DNA from: an uncultured Ruminococcus sp.
Lineage (GTDB): Bacteria > Bacillota > Clostridia > Oscillospirales > CAG-272
Assembly: GCA_905202255.1 (NCBI GenBank)
Contig: CAJKRH010000001.1
Coordinates: forward strand, 32,413 to 96,412
DNA length: 64,000 nt
Reading direction: 5' to 3'
This document shows positions 7,123-15,582 of the stretch, piece after piece (the stretch's first letter is position 1; each line of letters begins with the position of its first letter). Under the pieces are notes generated by a model. That model searched no databases and was not told where the DNA came from. It was given only the letters and a program-made list of their open reading frames with translations. Position numbers and translations under genes: made by a program.

Positions 7123-9303
7123 ATGAAGGAAAATAAAAAAATCAAATCCCCCGTGACAAAAGGGGTGGCGAAAGTTCCCGTCGTGATGCAGATGGAGGCG
7201 CTCGAATGCGGCGCCGCAAGCCTTGCGATGATTCTCGCCTACTATGGTAAGTGGATACCGCTCGAGCAGGTTCGCCTCGACTGCGGCGTTTCGCGCGACG
7301 GCTCGAATGCAAGAAATGTCCTGCGCGCCGCCCGCAGTTATGGTCTCACGGCAAAGGGATATCGCTATGAGCCCGAAATGCTTCGCAAGGAGGGCAAATT
7401 CCCCTGCATCATCCACTGGAATTTCAACCATTTCGTCGTGCTCGACGGCTTCCGCGGAAACAAGGCGGTGCTGAACGACCCCGCGAAAGGTACATATACG
7501 GTTTCGATGAAAACCTTTGACGAATCCTTTACGGGAATATGCCTTTTCTTTGAGCCGGACGAAAATTTCATTCCCGGCGGCAAGCCGCAGTCCATGATAA
7601 GCTATGCGAAAAAGCGGCTGAAAGGCGCGGGAACGGCTATAGCTTTTGTCACACTGACGACGATTATTACTTCCCTGTTCGGCATTATAACGCCCGCATT
7701 TTCACGCGTTTTTCTCGACCGACTGCTGACGGGAGAAAATCCCGATTGGCTCATGCCGTTTACGCTCGCGCTCGCGGGCATCAGCCTGATACAGCTGATA
7801 GTCGCATGGGTTCAGGCGGTCTATTCGCTGAAAATCAACGGCAAGCTCGCCATGGTCGGCAATACGGAATTTATGTGGAAAGTGCTCCGCATGCCGATGG
7901 AGTTTTTCTCTCAGCGCATGGCAGGCGATATACAGGGCAGGCAGTTTTCAAACTCGACAATAGCGGAGCAGCTTGTAAACACCTTCGCGCCGCTCGCGCT
8001 CAATGCGCTGATGATGGTATTTTACCTCGTTGTCATGCTCCGCTACAGCGTGCTTCTGACTCTCATCGGGCTCTCCTCGGTGCTTGCAAACCTGATTCTG
8101 TCACGAGTGATATCAAAAAAGCGCATAAACATCACGCGCGTTCAGATGCGTGATGCGGGCAAGCTTGCGGGAACAACCGTCGCGGGCATAGAAATGATAG
8201 AAACCATCAAAGCGAGCGGCGCCGAAAACGGATTTTTCGAAAAATGGGCTGGCTATCAGGCGAGCGTCAATACAAATCAGGTGCGTTTTCAGCGCATGAA
8301 TCAGATTCTCGGTCTGCTTCCTCAGCTCATAAGCTCTGTATGCGGCACAGCCGTGCTGATGACAGGTGTTTTTCTCGCCATGAAAGGAGAATTCACCGTC
8401 GGTATGATAATGGCTTTTCAGGGCTTCCTCTCCTCATTCGTCTCTCCTGCGATGACGCTTATCTCCGCAGGTCAGTCACTCCAGGAGATGCGCACGGTCA
8501 TGGAGCGCATCGAGGATGTTATGAAATATCCGACGGACACTGTCCTTGATGCGGCGGCGGATGAAAATGCCGAATATGACAAGCTCTCGGGCAATATCGA
8601 GCTGAAAAATGTGACATTCGGCTATTCGCGCCTTGCCGACCCGCTGATAAAAGATTTCAGCATGACGCTCCGTCCGGGCAGCCGCGTGGCTTTCGTCGGT
8701 CCCTCCGGATGCGGCAAATCCACACTCTCAAAGCTTATCTCGGGGCTTTACAAGCCTTGGAGCGGCGAAATACTTTTTGACGGCAAGCCGATTTCCGAGA
8801 TAGACCGAAGCGTCTTTACAGGCTCTCTTGCCGTAGTCGACCAGGATATCATCCTCTTTGAGGACACCATAGCAAACAATATAAAAATGTGGGACAATTC
8901 GATAGAGGATTTCGAAATGATAATGGCGGCGCGCGACGCGCAGCTTCATGAGGACATCATGCAGCGCGACGGCGGCTATCAGTATAAGCTGACAGAGGGC
9001 GGCAAGGACTTCTCGGGCGGTCAGCGTCAGCGCATGGAAATAGCGCGCGTGCTCGCGCAGGACCCGACGATAATCATTCTCGATGAGGCGACGAGTGCAC
9101 TCGATGCCAAAACGGAATACGATGTTGTGAAATCCATCAAGGACCGCGGCATCACCTGCATAGTGGTGGCGCACCGCCTTTCCACAATACGCGACTGCGA
9201 CGAGATAATCGTTCTCGACCGCGGCATCGTCGTCGAGCGCGGCACCCACGAGGAGCTGATGAAAAACGGCGGCGCGTATACGCAGCTTGTAGCAAACGAA
9301 TAA
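7123..9303 (+). CDS. NHLM peptidase-containing ABC transporter (C39-ABC)
   Basis: A 726-residue bifunctional exporter. Residues 15-150 are a C39 double-glycine leader peptidase: VPVVMQMEALECGAASLAMI carries the catalytic Cys, IIHWNFNHFVVLDGF the His, and LNDPAKG the Asp. A six-helix membrane domain follows, then an ATPase domain with Walker A GPSGCGKST, signature FSGGQRQRMEIARVL and Walker B IIILDEATSALD. It is expected to cut the GG leaders of the peptides encoded at 12.4-15.8 kb and export their cores. The ATG at 7123 after GAGGTG is preferred over a TTG eight codons upstream inside the preceding gene. Confidence 0.93.
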   Translation: MKENKKIKSPVTKGVAKVPVVMQMEALECGAASLAMILAYYGKWIPLEQVRLDCGVSRDGSNARNVLRAARSYGLTAKGYRYEPEMLRKEGKFPCIIHWNFNHFVVLDGFRGNKAVLNDPAKGTYTVSMKTFDESFTGICLFFEPDENFIPGGKPQSMISYAKKRLKGAGTAIAFVTLTTIITSLFGIITPAFSRVFLDRLLTGENPDWLMPFTLALAGISLIQLIVAWVQAVYSLKINGKLAMVGNTEFMWKVLRMPMEFFSQRMAGDIQGRQFSNSTIAEQLVNTFAPLALNALMMVFYLVVMLRYSVLLTLIGLSSVLANLILSRVISKKRINITRVQMRDAGKLAGTTVAGIEMIETIKASGAENGFFEKWAGYQASVNTNQVRFQRMNQILGLLPQLISSVCGTAVLMTGVFLAMKGEFTVGMIMAFQGFLSSFVSPAMTLISAGQSLQEMRTVMERIEDVMKYPTDTVLDAAADENAEYDKLSGNIELKNVTFGYSRLADPLIKDFSMTLRPGSRVAFVGPSGCGKSTLSKLISGLYKPWSGEILFDGKPISEIDRSVFTGSLAVVDQDIILFEDTIANNIKMWDNSIEDFEMIMAARDAQLHEDIMQRDGGYQYKLTEGGKDFSGGQRQRMEIARVLAQDPTIIILDEATSALDAKTEYDVVKSIKDRGITCIVVAHRLSTIRDCDEIIVLDRGIVVERGTHEELMKNGGAYTQLVANE

Positions 9304-9318
9304 GGAGGCAGACAGAAT

Positions 9319-11508
9319 ATGGGTTGGTTTGACGAACAGATAAAAGACCGTAAACGAAACGACGATGACGCTTTTGCCGAAGCGTTTGCCAATATGGCGT
9401 CTGCCATAACCGGAAAAAAAATAGAGGCTTCCTTAAATAATGACCGCACCGTCACAAAGAATGCCATTGATGAAATACTGAAATATTACCATGTAAAAAG
9501 CCGTGAGGTTCCCGACGGAATCTCCGATATGAACGAGCAGCTCGAATATCTGATGCGCCCCTACGGCATTATGCGGCGCACGGTAAAACTCGAGGAGGGC
9601 TGGTACCGCGATGCCGCGGGAGCCATGCTCGGCGTGCTCGCGGAAAGCGGCAGAGTCGTCGCGCTCATTCCCACAGGGCTTTCGGGCTACAGTTATTTTG
9701 ACTGGGAAACCGGCAAGCGCCGCCGCATAAACCGCAAAAATCAGCATCTTTTCGAGGAGGAAGCTATCGCTTTCTATAAGCCGTTTCCGCTGAAAAAGAT
9801 AAGTCTCCCCTCGCTTGCCGCGTATATCGCTCGGACGCTTTCCGTCTCCGACTATGTGATGATAGGGCTGGCGACTCTCGCGCTATCGCTCATCGGCATG
9901 ATATCGCCGCTGATTACGAAACTGCTTTTTGACCGCGTACTGCTCTCGGGCAATGTCCGCCTGCTTATCGCGATAGCGTTTTTCTCGGTTTCCGTCTCGG
10001 TGAGCACCCTGCTCATCTCCGCCGTGAAGAATATGGTCACGGCGCGGATTGAGACAAAGCTGAATATCTCCATAGAGGCGGCTACGATGATGCGTATCAT
10101 GTCGCTTCCCGCAGACTTTTTCAAGCAATACAGCTCAGGTGAGCTTTCGAGCCGCGCATCGCAGATCGGCGCGCTCTGCAAGATGCTCGCCTCCACCGTG
10201 CTCTCAACGGGACTGACCTCGGTGTTTTCTCTCGTCTACATATCGCAGATATTCGCCTATGCTCCGATGCTTGTCGTGCCTGCACTGCTTATCATACTGG
10301 CGACAGTCGTATTTTCCGTCGTCTCGTCGCTTGTCCAGATGAACCTGAGCACGCGCCAGATGGAGCTCTCCGGCAAGGAAAGCGGCATGACATATTCGCT
10401 CATCACGGGAATACAGAAAATAAAGCTTGCGGGCGCCGAGAAGCGTGCCTTTGCGAGATGGGGCAATCTCTATGCCCAGAGCGCGAAACTTGAATACGGT
10501 CCTCCCGCATTCATCGAGCTCAATTCCGTCATCGCGCTCGCCATCAGTCTGGTCGGAACCATCGTGATGTACAGCATGGCGGTGAAATCCGGCATTTCCG
10601 TCGCCGATTACTACGCTTTCACTACCGCCTACGGCATGGTTTCGGGCGCTTTCAGCGCTCTTGCGGGAATCGCTCTGAATGTCGCGCAGATAAAGCCGAT
10701 GCTGACAATGGTACAGCCGTTTTTTGACGCCGTTCCGGAGGTTTCGGACGGCAAGCAGGTGCTCACACGCCTCTCGGGCGGAATAGAAATGAACAATGTC
10801 TCTTTCAGATATTCCGAAAACATGCCGCTCATCATCGACAATCTCTCGCTCAAAATACGCCCCGGGCAGTATGTCGCGATAGTCGGCAAGACCGGCTGCG
10901 GAAAATCAACTCTCATGCGTCTGCTGCTCGGCTTTGAGCATCCGCAGAAAGGCGCCATATACTACGACGGCAAGGACCTCGAACGCATCGACCTGCGTTC
11001 CCTGCGCCGCAGAGTCGGCGTCGTCATGCAGAACGGCAAGCTTTTCCAGGGCGATATCTACTCAAATATCGTCATTTCCGCGCCGTGGCTCTCGCAGGAT
11101 GAGGCATGGGAAGCGGCGGAGCTTGCGGGCATCGCCGACGATATAAGAATGATGCCGATGGGCATGAATACCATCATTTCCGAGGGTTCGGGCGGCATAT
11201 CGGGCGGTCAGCGGCAGAGACTGATGATTGCGCGCGCCGTCGCACCGAAGCCGAAGATACTCATGTTTGACGAGGCGACAAGCGCACTCGACAACATGAC
11301 GCAGAAAAAGGTTTCCGAGTCGCTTGACGCACTCAAATGCACCCGCATCATCATCGCGCACCGCCTCTCCACGATAAAGCAGTGCGACAGGATAATCGTT
11401 CTCGACCACGGCAAGATAATCGAGGACGGCAAATATGACGAACTTATCGCAAAGAACGGATTTTTCGCCGAGCTTGTGGCGCGCCAGCGCCTTGACGGAG
11501 CGCAGTAA
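9319..11508 (+). CDS. NHLM ABC transporter, non-peptidase partner
   Basis: A 729-residue ABC protein that normally pairs with the peptidase-ABC in NHLM systems. The N-terminal ~150 residues are a soluble family-specific region without the C39 Cys motif. A membrane domain follows (about 175-440), then the ATPase with GKTGCGKSTLM, ISGGQRQRLMIARAV and ILMFDEATSALD. A strong AAGGAGG site precedes the start, 15 bases after the previous stop. Both exporter subunits look intact and probably form a heterodimer. Confidence 0.92.
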   Translation: MGWFDEQIKDRKRNDDDAFAEAFANMASAITGKKIEASLNNDRTVTKNAIDEILKYYHVKSREVPDGISDMNEQLEYLMRPYGIMRRTVKLEEGWYRDAAGAMLGVLAESGRVVALIPTGLSGYSYFDWETGKRRRINRKNQHLFEEEAIAFYKPFPLKKISLPSLAAYIARTLSVSDYVMIGLATLALSLIGMISPLITKLLFDRVLLSGNVRLLIAIAFFSVSVSVSTLLISAVKNMVTARIETKLNISIEAATMMRIMSLPADFFKQYSSGELSSRASQIGALCKMLASTVLSTGLTSVFSLVYISQIFAYAPMLVVPALLIILATVVFSVVSSLVQMNLSTRQMELSGKESGMTYSLITGIQKIKLAGAEKRAFARWGNLYAQSAKLEYGPPAFIELNSVIALAISLVGTIVMYSMAVKSGISVADYYAFTTAYGMVSGAFSALAGIALNVAQIKPMLTMVQPFFDAVPEVSDGKQVLTRLSGGIEMNNVSFRYSENMPLIIDNLSLKIRPGQYVAIVGKTGCGKSTLMRLLLGFEHPQKGAIYYDGKDLERIDLRSLRRRVGVVMQNGKLFQGDIYSNIVISAPWLSQDEAWEAAELAGIADDIRMMPMGMNTIISEGSGGISGGQRQRLMIARAVAPKPKILMFDEATSALDNMTQKKVSESLDALKCTRIIIAHRLSTIKQCDRIIVLDHGKIIEDGKYDELIAKNGFFAELVARQRLDGAQ

Positions 11509-11599
11509 AGGCGAATTTTGAAAAAATATAAAAAATTTTGAAATTTCATTAGCCTTTTTCATTTTTACTCCGTATAAATAAGCAGAAGGGAGAAAGAAA

Positions 11600-11836
11600 G
11601 TGATAAGAAGAAAAACCAATCAACAGAAAAAGACCTTTTCTGCAAGTGAAAAAGAACTTTTCGCACTTTTTGACTATCAGCGCTTTGAAAACGACCCTGT
11701 GCTGAAAGTGCTTATAGACGAAGCCGAGGGAGCTTTCGACTCCGAAATATCGGACGATATGCTTTCGCAGGTCAGCGCCGCGGGAGAAGCGACACCGGAG
11801 AGTAAACGCGAAGACCGCGAGGACGGTGCACTATGA
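11600..11836 (+). CDS. Small acidic leader-like protein upstream of the ECF sigma gene
   Basis: A 78-residue protein from a GTG start behind AAGGGAG. It does not match a family I can name. The basic N-terminus (IRRKTNQQKK) is followed by a helical acidic stretch and by SDDMLSQVSAAGEATPE, which resembles the end of the GG leaders encoded downstream (SDDELEQVAGG) with AAG in place of AGG. It overlaps the sigma gene by ATGA, so the two are co-translated. It could be a non-exported leader mimic, a cognate regulator of the sigma factor, or a true precursor with a short charged tail. No membrane segment, so not a typical ECF anti-sigma. Confidence 0.7.
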   Translation: MIRRKTNQQKKTFSASEKELFALFDYQRFENDPVLKVLIDEAEGAFDSEISDDMLSQVSAAGEATPESKREDREDGAL

Positions 11837-12318
11837 TTTCGATGGCGGAAAAAGAAGAGCTTTACACAGAATACCGCGAAAAAGTTGCCGGCTATGTTTT
11901 CGGGAAACTGCAAAACAGACACGACGCCGAGGATATTATCAGCGAGATATTTCTGAAGGTATACGAAAAATATTCATCATACGACGGAGAGCGTGCTTCC
12001 CTCTCGACATGGATTTACACCGTTACGCGAAATACCGTAATCGACTATTTCCGCTCGAACAAAAGCGAAGAGGAACTGCCCGAAGATTTTTCCTGCGGCG
12101 ACCTTGAAGAGGACGAATTTCTGAAAAAGGAATCTCTGCACGAGCTCGGCAGGGCGCTCACGGAGCTTGACGAACGCTCCCGCGCGCTGATAATATTCAG
12201 ATACTACAAGGAAATGACTCTGAAAGAAATCGCCGACCGCATGGGAATCTCTTATGCATATGTGAAGATACTGCACAAAAGCGCACTGCACGACCTGCGG
12301 GCGCGGATAAGCAGATAG
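11833..12318 (+). CDS. ECF-type sigma-70 family RNA polymerase sigma factor
   Basis: A 161-residue group 4 sigma factor. Region 2 covers about residues 10-75 (HDAEDIISEIFLKVYEKY, TWIYTVTRNTVIDYFR). Region 4 covers about 100-155 (LGRALTELDERSRALIIFRYY, then MTLKEIADRMGISYAYVK). It sits between the exporter and the precursor peptides, so it probably drives the precursor-maturase genes. It is translationally coupled to the preceding 78-residue protein. No membrane anti-sigma is adjacent; the RsbW-like protein upstream is a possible but unproven controller. Confidence 0.92.
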   Translation: MISMAEKEELYTEYREKVAGYVFGKLQNRHDAEDIISEIFLKVYEKYSSYDGERASLSTWIYTVTRNTVIDYFRSNKSEEELPEDFSCGDLEEDEFLKKESLHELGRALTELDERSRALIIFRYYKEMTLKEIADRMGISYAYVKILHKSALHDLRARISR

Positions 12319-12392
12319 TAAAAGTCAAAAAAGCTTCGGGCGGACGGGCTTTTCATACATCCGCCGCAAATTAACGAAAGGAAGAATAAACA

Positions 12393-12602
12393 ATGAAAAT
12401 CGAAAGAAAAACACTCGAAGAAGTAAGAGGCGCAAAGAGCGCCGAGGAGCTGAAAACGCTCCTTGAGGGCAAAAACATCGCGCTGACAATGGCGCAGGCA
12501 GAGGAGCTTTTTGCCAAGCTGCCGCTCTCCGATGATGAGCTTGAGCAGGTCGCAGGAGGTATCTCGCTTCACAAACGCGTCGAATTTCCTCCTCGAAAAT
12601 AA
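12393..12602 (+). CDS. Short GG-leader RiPP precursor candidate without cysteines
   Basis: A 69-residue peptide with a leader related to the three following genes: TLEEVRGAKSAEELKTLLEGKN, then LSDDELEQVAGG. The GG end is a C39 cleavage signal. The predicted core is only 13 residues (ISLHKRVEFPPRK) and has no Cys, Ser-rich or Thr-rich content. It may therefore be a different product, a regulatory peptide or a decaying precursor. AAAGGAAG lies upstream. It is the first gene after the sigma factor. Confidence 0.75.
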   Translation: MKIERKTLEEVRGAKSAEELKTLLEGKNIALTMAQAEELFAKLPLSDDELEQVAGGISLHKRVEFPPRK

Positions 12603-12734
12603 GCCGCGCATAAAGGGGAAGTGCGAAATACGGCTTTGCAAAAGCATCTGAGCCGGCAAGAATTTGCTTTGATGCGGCTTAAAGCAACCCTATCACAGCA
12701 AACAAAAAATAAAAATACAAAGGAGAGTACAACC

Positions 12735-13127
12735 ATGAAAATGAACAATGAACTCATCGCAAAGGCAAAAGAAGCAAAAACCGCCGAGGAGCTCATGGCT
12801 CTGGCAAAGGAAAGCGGCGAAGAAATTACCGAAGAGAGCGCAAAAGCTTATTTCGACCTGCTGAATCCCAAAACAGGCGAACTCTCCGACGATGAGCTTG
12901 ACAATGTATCGGGCGGCGGATGCTACAATGGCGACAGGCTTGTTATTTCCTTAATGCACTACTGCGATGAATGGCGCTGCAAGGACGACGGCTCACAGTG
13001 CAGTATACAAGGACCGTTGGCATGTTGCAATACATGCAAGATTGCCGCGTATTGCCACTCCTGCCATTACTGCTCATATGAAAAAGGTCTGTGGCTCTGC
13101 AACAACCAAGCCAACATGAAGAAATAA
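12735..13127 (+). CDS. Nif11-like leader cysteine-rich RiPP precursor 1
   Basis: A 130-residue precursor. The first ~62 residues are a Nif11-like leader (NELIAKAKEAKTAEELMALA ... LSDDELDNVSGG). The core holds 11 cysteines, including ACCNTC and HSCHYC, with aromatic and charged residues between them. The in-frame extension to 12621 is not coding; AAAGGAG before ATG 12735 fixes the start. Expected path: modified by the radical SAM protein at 14166, then cut after GG and exported by the NHLM system. Its core is longer and richer in cysteine than those of the next two genes, although the leader is clearly homologous. Confidence 0.9.
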   Translation: MKMNNELIAKAKEAKTAEELMALAKESGEEITEESAKAYFDLLNPKTGELSDDELDNVSGGGCYNGDRLVISLMHYCDEWRCKDDGSQCSIQGPLACCNTCKIAAYCHSCHYCSYEKGLWLCNNQANMKK

Positions 13128-13204
13128 TATAAAAAGATGATATTACAGAGCTGAACAAAATTCAATCCGACATATTTAAAGATAACTTATAAAGGAGAAA
13201 TATC

Positions 13205-13576
13205 ATGGCAATAAATAATGAAATCATGGCAAAAGCAAAAGAAGCAAAATCAGTCGAAGAGCTCATGGCTCTCGCAAAAGAAAACGGCATGGAAATGACG
13301 GAAGAAAGCGCAAATACATATTGGGGTCAGCTTCATCCGGCATCGGGCGAGCTCTCCGACGAGGAACTTGACAATGTATCGGGCGGCGCATGCTACGCGA
13401 GCGACGGTTATCTCATGACCACTATCGGTTACAAATGCAAATATTTCGAAAAAGGCGCGGCAGGAATAAATGGCACCTGCTGTGCATGCAAATATTGGGA
13501 TCAGCGCGACAGAAACGGTTATGAAGAACTGGGACGCCCTGTCAGATGCCTCAATCCGAATAACAGAAAAGGCTGA
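13205..13576 (+). CDS. Nif11-like leader cysteine-rich RiPP precursor 2
   Basis: A 123-residue precursor with leader NEIMAKAKEAKSVEELMALA and end LSDEELDNVSGG. The core begins ACYASDG and carries six cysteines in the pattern CY...GYKCK...GTCCACKYW...RCLNPN. The same pattern recurs in the next gene, so the modified pattern is conserved between paralogues. AAAGGAGAAA precedes the start. A radical SAM-made thioether or other Cys-based crosslink is inferred. Confidence 0.9.
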   Translation: MAINNEIMAKAKEAKSVEELMALAKENGMEMTEESANTYWGQLHPASGELSDEELDNVSGGACYASDGYLMTTIGYKCKYFEKGAAGINGTCCACKYWDQRDRNGYEELGRPVRCLNPNNRKG

Positions 13577-13627
13577 TTGCACCCGCGGAATACAGATTTA
13601 AAATTTACATATAACAGGAGTTAAAAA

Positions 13628-14044
13628 ATGAACAGTGAACTTATCGCAAAGGCAAGAGCGGCGAAATCCGCCGAAGAGCTTGCCGCTCTCGCAAAAGAAA
13701 ACGGCATAGACATCACAGAAGAAATCGCAAATGAATATTTCGACAGGCTTCATCCGGCGCTCGGCGAGCTCTCCGACGAAGAACTCGACAATGTGGCAGG
13801 CGGCGGATGCTACTCTGATGGCGGACGCCTTAAGACCACCAGCGGCTATAAATGCAAGCATTATGCAGACGGACAGTCCACCTATGGCATAAAAGGCACA
13901 TGCTGCAGATGCAGATACTGGGGCGTTGACCCTAACGCTATCAGCGGTTCCCTTTGGACAACTCTCATAGAGCTGATAATAAGAGCGGCTGAAGCGGCAG
14001 AGCCCCGCGAGTGCTATCATCCCGCTAACAGCAAAAAGGGCTGA
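13628..14044 (+). CDS. Nif11-like leader cysteine-rich RiPP precursor 3
   Basis: A 138-residue precursor with leader NSELIAKARAAKSAEELAAL and end LSDEELDNVAGG. The core has six cysteines at positions equivalent to precursor 2 (CYSDGG, GYKCKHY, GTCCRCRYW, RECYHP), but with a ~20-residue hydrophobic insert (SGSLWTTLIELIIRAAEA) before the last cysteine. Both cores end in a short basic NxKKG/NRKG tail. The gene lies before a hairpin and the maturase gene. Confidence 0.9.
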   Translation: MNSELIAKARAAKSAEELAALAKENGIDITEEIANEYFDRLHPALGELSDEELDNVAGGGCYSDGGRLKTTSGYKCKHYADGQSTYGIKGTCCRCRYWGVDPNAISGSLWTTLIELIIRAAEAAEPRECYHPANSKKG

Positions 14045-14088
14045 TATATCGCGCAGCTGAGATTTAAATTTCTCATCATTCTGAAAAT

Positions 14089-14122
14089 ATCTCGGCACGG
14101 CTGATTTATACCGCGCCGAGAT
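14089..14122 (+). terminator. Hairpin between precursor genes and maturase gene
   Basis: ATCTCGGCACGG (14089-14100) pairs with CCGCGCCGAGAT (14111-14122), with one mismatch and a 10-base loop. No long T-run follows (TTGTAAAA). It may act as a partial terminator or an mRNA-stabilising 3' end that keeps peptide expression above maturase expression. Confidence 0.5.
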
Positions 14123-14165
14123 TTGTAAAAGCACAAAAACGACCGACCTTCAAACGGAGAAAGCA

Positions 14166-15551
14166 ATGCAATATATATTGAATCCGAATATTGCTCTGCG
14201 CTCATGGCAGCTTGTGCCTTATGCCTATTACATAAAAGGAGAGCGGAATGCAATCGGGCTGAAAAAAGAAGAATTTGAATTTCTGTCGTCATGCGACGGG
14301 AAAACCGAGCTGCCGTCGGCAGAGGAAAGCGCCCTCGCGCGCGATTTGATGGGAAAAGGCTTCATCCGCGAAGCGAAAAACGGCGAAAGTCTCTCCGATT
14401 GGAACAGGGCGCGCTTTTGCGACAACAGATACTTCCCTGCCATGAACTGGATGATAACAGGCAAATGCAACTACAATTGCATTCATTGCTTCAATGCCGC
14501 CGACAATGCTCCGCTCATGAGCGAATGGAGCATGGAGGAGGCAGAGCATTTGCTCGATGAGGCACGCGATTGCGGCGTCAATGCCTTTACGATAACAGGC
14601 GGCGAACCGATGCTCCATAAAAACTTTTTCGATATACTCGAAGGCATTTACTCGCGCGGAATGTATGTCGAGGAGCTGAATACAAACGGTTATTTCATAA
14701 ATCGGCAGACACTCCTGCGCATGAAGGCGCTCGGATGCATGCCGCTTATGAAAATATCTTTTGACGGCATCGGTTATCATGATTGGATGCGTAATCACAA
14801 GGGCGCCGAGGAAACGGCACTGCATGCGATATCGCTCTGCCATGAATTGGGATTTCGCGTCAAAGTGCAGACAAATATGAACCGCCGCAATCACAGCAGT
14901 ATGCTCGAAACGGCAAAGGTGCTCGATTCGATGGGCGTTGATGAAATGCGCATAATACGCACGACAGAAGCACCGAGGTGGGTGCAGAATGCAGGCGATG
15001 CCTGCCTTACATTCGAAGAATATTTCGATGAAGCGCTCGCGCTCTGGCAGGAATACGCGGCAGGCAACCACCGCATGAATCTGACCGTATGGCAGTTCGG
15101 AACGCTCTATCCGATGCATAATTTCTATACTCTCGCCGCCGTCGCCTCATGCACAGGCAAATATCGCGACAGTGCGCCCGTATGCAAGGGAAATCGCGGA
15201 ATGATAGCTGTGGCGGCAAACGGCAATCTCTATCCCTGCCATCAGATGTCGGGCTATTATGAACAGCACGGCGATTTTCTCGGCAATCTGAAAAAGACGC
15301 CGCTTCGCGATATGCTCTCGGGCGGCAAATATCTCGATGAAGTCTGCACGACTATAGGCACTCTGCGCGAGAAAAACGAAAAATGCGGCAAGTGTACGCA
15401 TTTTGAACAGTGCAACGGCGGTTGCCGTGCGGTTGCGCTCGCAATTACGGGTGATAAACTCGGAATCGACCCCTCCAAATGTCTTTTCTGGGAAAAGGGC
15501 TACGCCGAAAAAATCGCGGCGGCTCTGCCCGCTTACAGCACAAATATGTAA
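14166..15551 (+). CDS. Radical SAM/SPASM RiPP maturase
   Basis: A 461-residue peptide-modifying enzyme. The N-terminal ~95 residues resemble a RiPP-recognition-type region. The radical SAM cluster motif CNYNCIHC (CX3CX2C) is at about residues 101-108, followed by TGGEPMLHKNFF. The C-terminal SPASM domain has the expected order: CKGNRGMIAVAANGNLYPC, CGKCTHFEQCNGGC, then a last Cys in PSKCLFW. It therefore should bind a SAM-cleaving and two auxiliary [4Fe-4S] clusters. Three cysteine-rich precursors lie upstream, so formation of thioether crosslinks of sactipeptide or ranthipeptide type is the best inference. CGGAGAAAGCA precedes the start. Confidence 0.92.
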   Translation: MQYILNPNIALRSWQLVPYAYYIKGERNAIGLKKEEFEFLSSCDGKTELPSAEESALARDLMGKGFIREAKNGESLSDWNRARFCDNRYFPAMNWMITGKCNYNCIHCFNAADNAPLMSEWSMEEAEHLLDEARDCGVNAFTITGGEPMLHKNFFDILEGIYSRGMYVEELNTNGYFINRQTLLRMKALGCMPLMKISFDGIGYHDWMRNHKGAEETALHAISLCHELGFRVKVQTNMNRRNHSSMLETAKVLDSMGVDEMRIIRTTEAPRWVQNAGDACLTFEEYFDEALALWQEYAAGNHRMNLTVWQFGTLYPMHNFYTLAAVASCTGKYRDSAPVCKGNRGMIAVAANGNLYPCHQMSGYYEQHGDFLGNLKKTPLRDMLSGGKYLDEVCTTIGTLREKNEKCGKCTHFEQCNGGCRAVALAITGDKLGIDPSKCLFWEKGYAEKIAAALPAYSTNM

Positions 15552-15582
15552 TGATTTTAATTTAACAGAACGGAGATTAAAT

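Noticed and set aside
14289..15119. 276-codon frame on the minus strand inside the radical SAM gene
   Set aside because: The plus-strand reading has complete radical SAM and SPASM motifs; the antisense frame is composition-driven.
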